DNA of 64,000 bases from Ischnura elegans (lineage: Eukaryota > Arthropoda > Insecta > Odonata > Coenagrionidae), in the NCBI RefSeq assembly GCF_921293095.1, contig NC_060252.1, positions 4,898,001 through 4,962,000 on the forward strand, read 5' to 3'. The notes under the pieces were generated by a model, which worked only from the letters and a program-made list of their open reading frames with translations, did not search any database and was not told the DNA's origin. Below, in pieces: positions 59,680 through 64,000 of this stretch (positions are counted from its first letter, which is position 1; the number at the start of each line of letters is the position of its first letter). Both the position numbers and the translations under genes were made by a program.

Positions 59680-60775
59680 GAAGGTAGATCATGCGAAACA
59701 CAGCTCGCGCTCTATCTTCGCGATGTTCTCAAATCTGTGAATCGAAAAGACAAGTCGACGCATTAATTCTTGAGTTTAAGAAAGCTTTCGACACGGTACC
59801 TCATAATAAGCGTTTCTACAAATTACAGTCGTACGGATTAAACGAAACAGTGGTATACACTTAGGTACTGAATGATCTAAAGCAAAGAGTAGTTCTTGGC
59901 GAAATCAGCTCTGATAAGTATAGTTAAAGTGACATCAAGTGTCACTTAAGGTAGCGTAATCGACCCTCTTTGTTTATTGTACTCATGAATTACCTCTGTT
60001 CCCGTATTAGCATAAAATACGTTTATTTGCCGAAAACGCTGCCTTCTAACGTGAAATTAGTGATCACTCTGACTTCGAAATTCTATCATTTTTAAACAAC
60101 GTTCATTTGTGGAGCCAAGAGTGGAGACTCGAACTTAATCTAAGCAATGTGCGCCGAATATTTTCTGCGGAGTTTGTCCAACTATAGTAACCATGTTTAT
60201 GCTGGGGATGGTATTAACATAAAGGCAACAGACGAAGTGCAGTACCTGGTAGTTACAAGCGTATTATGGGAAGATTTTCGGATGAGAAAGTAAAATAAAG
60301 GTGCTATTTAGCACTCCTTCGACCAAACCTTGAATAATCAGCGAGCTTGTGGGATCCGGTGCAGAAAGACTTAATCCGCGAACTGAATAAAATACAAAGG
60401 AAAGTTGCGCGGTTCGTTAAAAACTGCTACGGGCGTATAGGCAGCGTTAACCAGATGTTGAGGGAATTAGGCCGGGGGCCGCTGGAGACTCGGAGGCTGC
60501 GCGCTAGGCTTAGATTGCTTGAACAATTGAGAATGGATATCTTTAAGAGATACACGGAGAGGACACTATATTTCCAGGTCCGATAGAAGTGATAAATTAA
60601 GAGAGATGTTTTGCCGAACGGATATTGGAATTCGTTTTCCCCCGAACTATAAAGGACTTTAATAAAAGGTAGTCGTATGCTTGTTTAAGCATTTGCTTTT
60701 TATGTATGGACGGCTAGTGTCCTAACAACCCCTGCCACACGCCTTTTAAGGCTGTTTGCGGCGTAGTATGTGGAT
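59680..60775 (+). mobile_element. CR1-like LINE relic
   Basis: RT block A is readable as RQVDALILEFKKAFDTVPHN (59745-59810). The middle is broken by stops and frameshifts. The C-terminus is open at 60347-60586 with ELNKIQRKVARFVKNCYGRI and PLETRRLRARLRLLEQLR. The 3' end finishes in GGATGTAGATGTAG near 60770, the same type of tail as the relic at 16590. The 5' part and the catalytic YxDD region are lost or unreadable. Confidence 0.75.
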
Positions 60776-61796
60776 GTAGATGTAGTATACGCATCTCCTT
60801 TTCTTTTATGTTTTAACGGTTGGTATCTGCACTCCCCTATCGAACGCAGATTAAGGTAACTAAATAGGGTAGTATGTACATTTAAATGATAAATATTTAA
60901 AAGCATACCATCGAATAAGTGAGTATACGAAATCCTAGTTTGCCAAATAACGTTTTAATGATGACTTCTATTCTATGGATGTATCAAAGTCCTAAATCCT
61001 AAATATGTATTAAAACAATTGAGAAACCTTCATTGACAACTTGCGTTACTTCGTATTAGGGTCATGAGAAAGACTAAAAATCATCAGCACTAAAGAATAT
61101 ATCACGAAACTTTACCTAATGAAATTTTACGTTTCAATATATTAAAATGATTTTCCCACCATTCACGTTTTATAGGAGATGCAAGGCGTTTGATTGTTGA
61201 CGAAAGAGACGTAATTTTGCGAGCATTTGATCTCAGCAGAGATGATAACAGTAATAATTTCTGCCTAGTGAGGCATTCAAACTTTTAGCATTTTTTTAAC
61301 TTCGGTTCTTCCTTAACAACCAGTGACGTATTGTTACTTTGTTTTTCGAGGAAACTTGAAAGCAGCGTTGCCCCAACAACGGAGACGAAGTCCGCCACTC
61401 TGCTCTTGAAGTTCCTGCACCGATTCCACTTATTTTAAATAAATGCATGCTTATACTCAGTGCAGAAAAGAGGCATACGGCAAACAAATTTATTTCGGTA
61501 ATTTGGATTTTTCAAAAAAAAAAAGGTGTTCAAGGGGACGACTAAAAGAAGCATGCTGAGAAATATTATTAAAAAATCAGCTTAACTAAAAGTATGTATT
61601 ATATTGAATAAAACTGGAACCCATCTCAAATAATCAGAATTTTCTTTATTCTAAGAGGATAATACAAACTTGCAAAGATTATGAATGAATTTTTATGTGC
61701 AATAGAGGAGATGATCAACAGGTAAAATATTGCCACCGATTATTTCGAAATATTGGCTCAAAGCACTGCAATCCCAATAAGATTGGTATGCATACT
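60776..61796. other. Geneless stretch
   Basis: Nothing recognised; short ORFs only. Confidence 0.4.
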
Positions 61797-61982
61797 TCAA
61801 TCCTCCATTTCTCTCTTAGATCTTTCCCAAGCCAGTACTTGGACCTCCTTTCGGCACTTCTTACACATATCGTTGATCATCTGCCCTAGACACTTGTCCC
61901 TTGGTCCTACTCTTTCTTTGTTGTCCCTTGGTCTTCCTCTGAGGTCTTTTCCATCAAATTTTCCTTCCATTAACTTCCCCAC
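61797..61982 (-). pseudogene. Possible LINE C-terminal tail fragment
   Basis: The minus-strand frame reads GKLMEGKFDGKDLRGRPRDN and later AWERSKREMED, resembling the EGKxxGKRGRGRPR...W..R end of insect LINE proteins. Nothing upstream supports a longer copy. Confidence 0.35.
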
Positions 61983-62099
61983 CTAGCTACTGTGTTCCAT
62001 CGCGCGACTAATTCATCGTGTTCTTCTTCATACGGGAAAGATGGCGTCTAATCAGAATCACAAGTAACAGAAGTAACACTTGGTTTAGTTAAATTCTCC

Positions 62100-62390
62100 G
62101 TCACGAAATCTTGGTTAGCCCAATATTGGAAGGCACAGTTGAAGGAAAAAAGCACAAGTGGAGAGATAGACTGGATACCATGGGACGATTGGTGCCAAGG
62201 GCCTTGTGGGGCAATCGTGAAGAGAAGGGAAAAGATTGGCTGAAAGAGCGGTTTATAGTAAGGCTGCAGTTGCAGGCCAACTCCAGAGGGATGAATGCAA
62301 ATCGCGTGTACTATGTGTGCGATTTCGGAATGAATAGAAGAGTGGCTGAGATGGCGCTCGCCTCAATCCCACTCGTCTGGAATGTGTGAA
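62100..62390 (+). pseudogene. Possible LINE C-terminal tail fragment
   Basis: The plus-strand frame begins VSPILEGTVEGKKHKWRDRL, similar to the conserved EGTVEGKRxRGRxRxxW segment of RTE-like LINE C-termini. The rest is not conserved. Confidence 0.35.
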
Positions 62391-62719
62391 AGGGGATGGC
62401 GATGGCTCTCTTTCCCGGAGTCCACTTCTCGAGTCCATGTCAAACACTCTTGTTATTTCTCATCCCGACACGTTTTCTTCCGTGGTTCACGCTTTGAGCT
62501 ATCAAAGTACGGATTGCATACGCATAACGAAAATGACTGCGACACTCCTCGTTCCACGTTTACCCGTAAATTCAAAATCGAGCAAAACCTTACAGGCGAA
62601 TTCTGCCGGTTGGAAATATCCGCAATAATTTTTATCTCTACGAACCCCGTCCCTGAAGCATGGGTATTTCAACACATTTCAAGTGCTCCCAACGGGTAAT
62701 TTATTGCTAATTTTTTGCG

Positions 62720-62795
62720 CAGCGTTGCCGACTGATGGGTCTCGGGTTCACATCCTGGGCGAGGCCTTCGGACACATTCCACAAATTTTAAAGGA
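62720..62795 (+). repeat. tRNA-like SINE fragment
   Basis: GCAGCGTTGCCGACTGATGG followed by GTCTCGGGTTCACATCCTGG gives A-box-like and B-box-like sequence at the usual spacing. It is short, ends near the MITE at 62815, and no second copy in the window matches it closely. Confidence 0.45.
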
Positions 62796-62814
62796 CGGAT
62801 AATTTTAAACGTTA

Positions 62815-63003
62815 TACACGGATAATGCTGAGTGATCATGCGATGAAATCATTCGCCGTGTGTAACGGAAAAATGCGCGAATGAACCATCATGCGCATGA
62901 TCATTCAGTGAAAAATTAGAACATGCTCTATTTTGCTCGCATGATCCTGTGCATGATGACGTGCTCATTCAGCATAATCATTCGCATGATCATTCACCGT
63001 GTA
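62815..63003. mobile_element. 189-bp foldback MITE flanked by TA
   Basis: Left end TACACGGATAATGCTGAGTG; right end reverse complemented TACACGGTGAATGATCATGC. TA lies immediately outside both ends (62813-62814 and 63004-63005). The interior repeats ATCATGCG/CGCATGAT on both strands so the whole element can fold on itself. A TA duplication points to the Tc1/mariner or related group, but the family is not identified. Confidence 0.75.
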
Positions 63004-63005
63004 TA

Positions 63006-64000
63006 TCTCGCTAATATTGCCATTGTATCGTGTAAAGCGCCATCACTGAGCGAAACGGTGTGTTTCCGTGTGAGAGCAATGACGGAGGAGTCTGGGAATG
63101 AAGAGGGGGAGAGTAAAATGAGGGAGGGGAGGGGAATATCAAGGAGGGGAAGCGGAGGGGGGTGCCAGGTCGAATCAAGATCCGCCATCAGGGGTGGCGC
63201 GGTCCAGAATAGACCACGCGGTTGACAGGAGGCCAAGGAGGGAGACTCTAATAGAAGGGGAGGCGCTGTGTTGTACGGGGGAGTGTGTGTGGAACAGGGC
63301 AACTCGGCCACTACTACTTAATGTAACACACTCAGTTATAGTGCGACATAAAATGATCACGGGAATTCCACACCCTATGATTGATGAAATGAGCGTGAGA
63401 CGAAACTGCCGAGAAGGATTTTTTCACGAGAATTTTAGACGATTTACATGCTAAAATGCAGCACACTCGCTATCTTATTGGCGCACAAATATGTATCTGC
63501 TAACAAAGTAATGCATCCAAAATCAGACCTATTCATAAATGTATGCACCTTTACGGAAATAAATACCTCAATGTCAACACGATAACAAAAGCAATAAAAA
63601 ATCAAATCTGATCCCTTCACTTCCGCATTCTTTTTTCTGCTGCTTATAACTAAATATTGGATAGAAACCATGACAATTTACTGAAGGTGATACTAAGAAT
63701 TGGAACCCGGGCCGAAATATAATTAAAAATTCATAATGAGATACGCGCAATTTTTACTTTATTCTGTCATGGAAATTTTCACTTGCCACTGAAACAGTTC
63801 GTAACTACATTTTTTACATAAAAAACAATTCAAGTTACGAGGATAATTTTTAAAAAGTCATTCTCAAGAACGTAATGAAATGATTCCATTGAAAAAAATC
63901 TTCAATATTAAAAAAGCAGGAGAAAGCTTATATAGTTTCATTAGGTTAGATTATCACAATCCTCAAAATGCTGCCCTAATAGATTTCAACCTTTGAGAAC
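63006..64000. other. Geneless stretch, G-rich at 63090-63260
   Basis: Positions 63090-63260 carry many GGGG runs on the plus strand. ORFs there are low-complexity. Nothing else was recognised to the window end. Confidence 0.4.

Overview
This is a eukaryotic, almost certainly insect, nuclear window. It is AT-rich, dominated by introns and decayed transposable elements, and carries one recognisable host gene. That gene lies on the minus strand from 49754 down to 33775 and encodes a Cys-loop ligand-gated chloride channel subunit of the GABA-A receptor type. It most resembles the alpha-like insect subunits of the Drosophila CG8916/Grd group. Eight exons were reconstructed from splice sites whose phases agree, except at the donor of exon 7. 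The exons with signal peptide and extreme N-terminus were not found and probably lie beyond a long 5' intron that may run past the window end.

Layout. Positions 1-6000 hold a tRNA-derived SINE and an almost complete 4.4-kb DNA transposon with terminal inverted repeats (TIRs) of about 590 bp and a frameshifted DDE-type transposase. Positions 6000-33000 are intergenic. They contain a LINE tail, a Helitron helicase relic, two hAT-type MITEs with 8-bp target duplications, a CR1-like LINE relic, a relic of the first transposon's TIR, two dense arrays of CANNTG (E-box-like) palindromes flanking about 2.8 kb, the 5' end of another LINE, and two copies of a repeat built around two TGACGTCA palindromes. 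A SINE with tRNA-like motifs at both ends lies just downstream of the receptor gene.

The receptor introns (34240-49686) contain a Penelope-like element relic with a GIY-YIG endonuclease and inverted repeats carrying hammerhead-ribozyme-like cores, a tRNA-Cys-derived element against exon 7, a 489-bp hAT-type MITE and a possible mariner relic. Positions 49755-64000 hold no exon I could identify. They contain another tRNA-derived SINE, two same-strand pieces of one LINE family, LINE-tail fragments and a 189-bp foldback MITE flanked by TA.

No prokaryotic features, CRISPR array or biosynthetic cluster were seen. The most noteworthy signals are the long-TIR transposon, the hammerhead-like motifs, the E-box palindrome arrays, and the unusual charged plus polyproline M3-M4 loop of the receptor. 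Family assignments come from reading motifs by eye, not from database searches.
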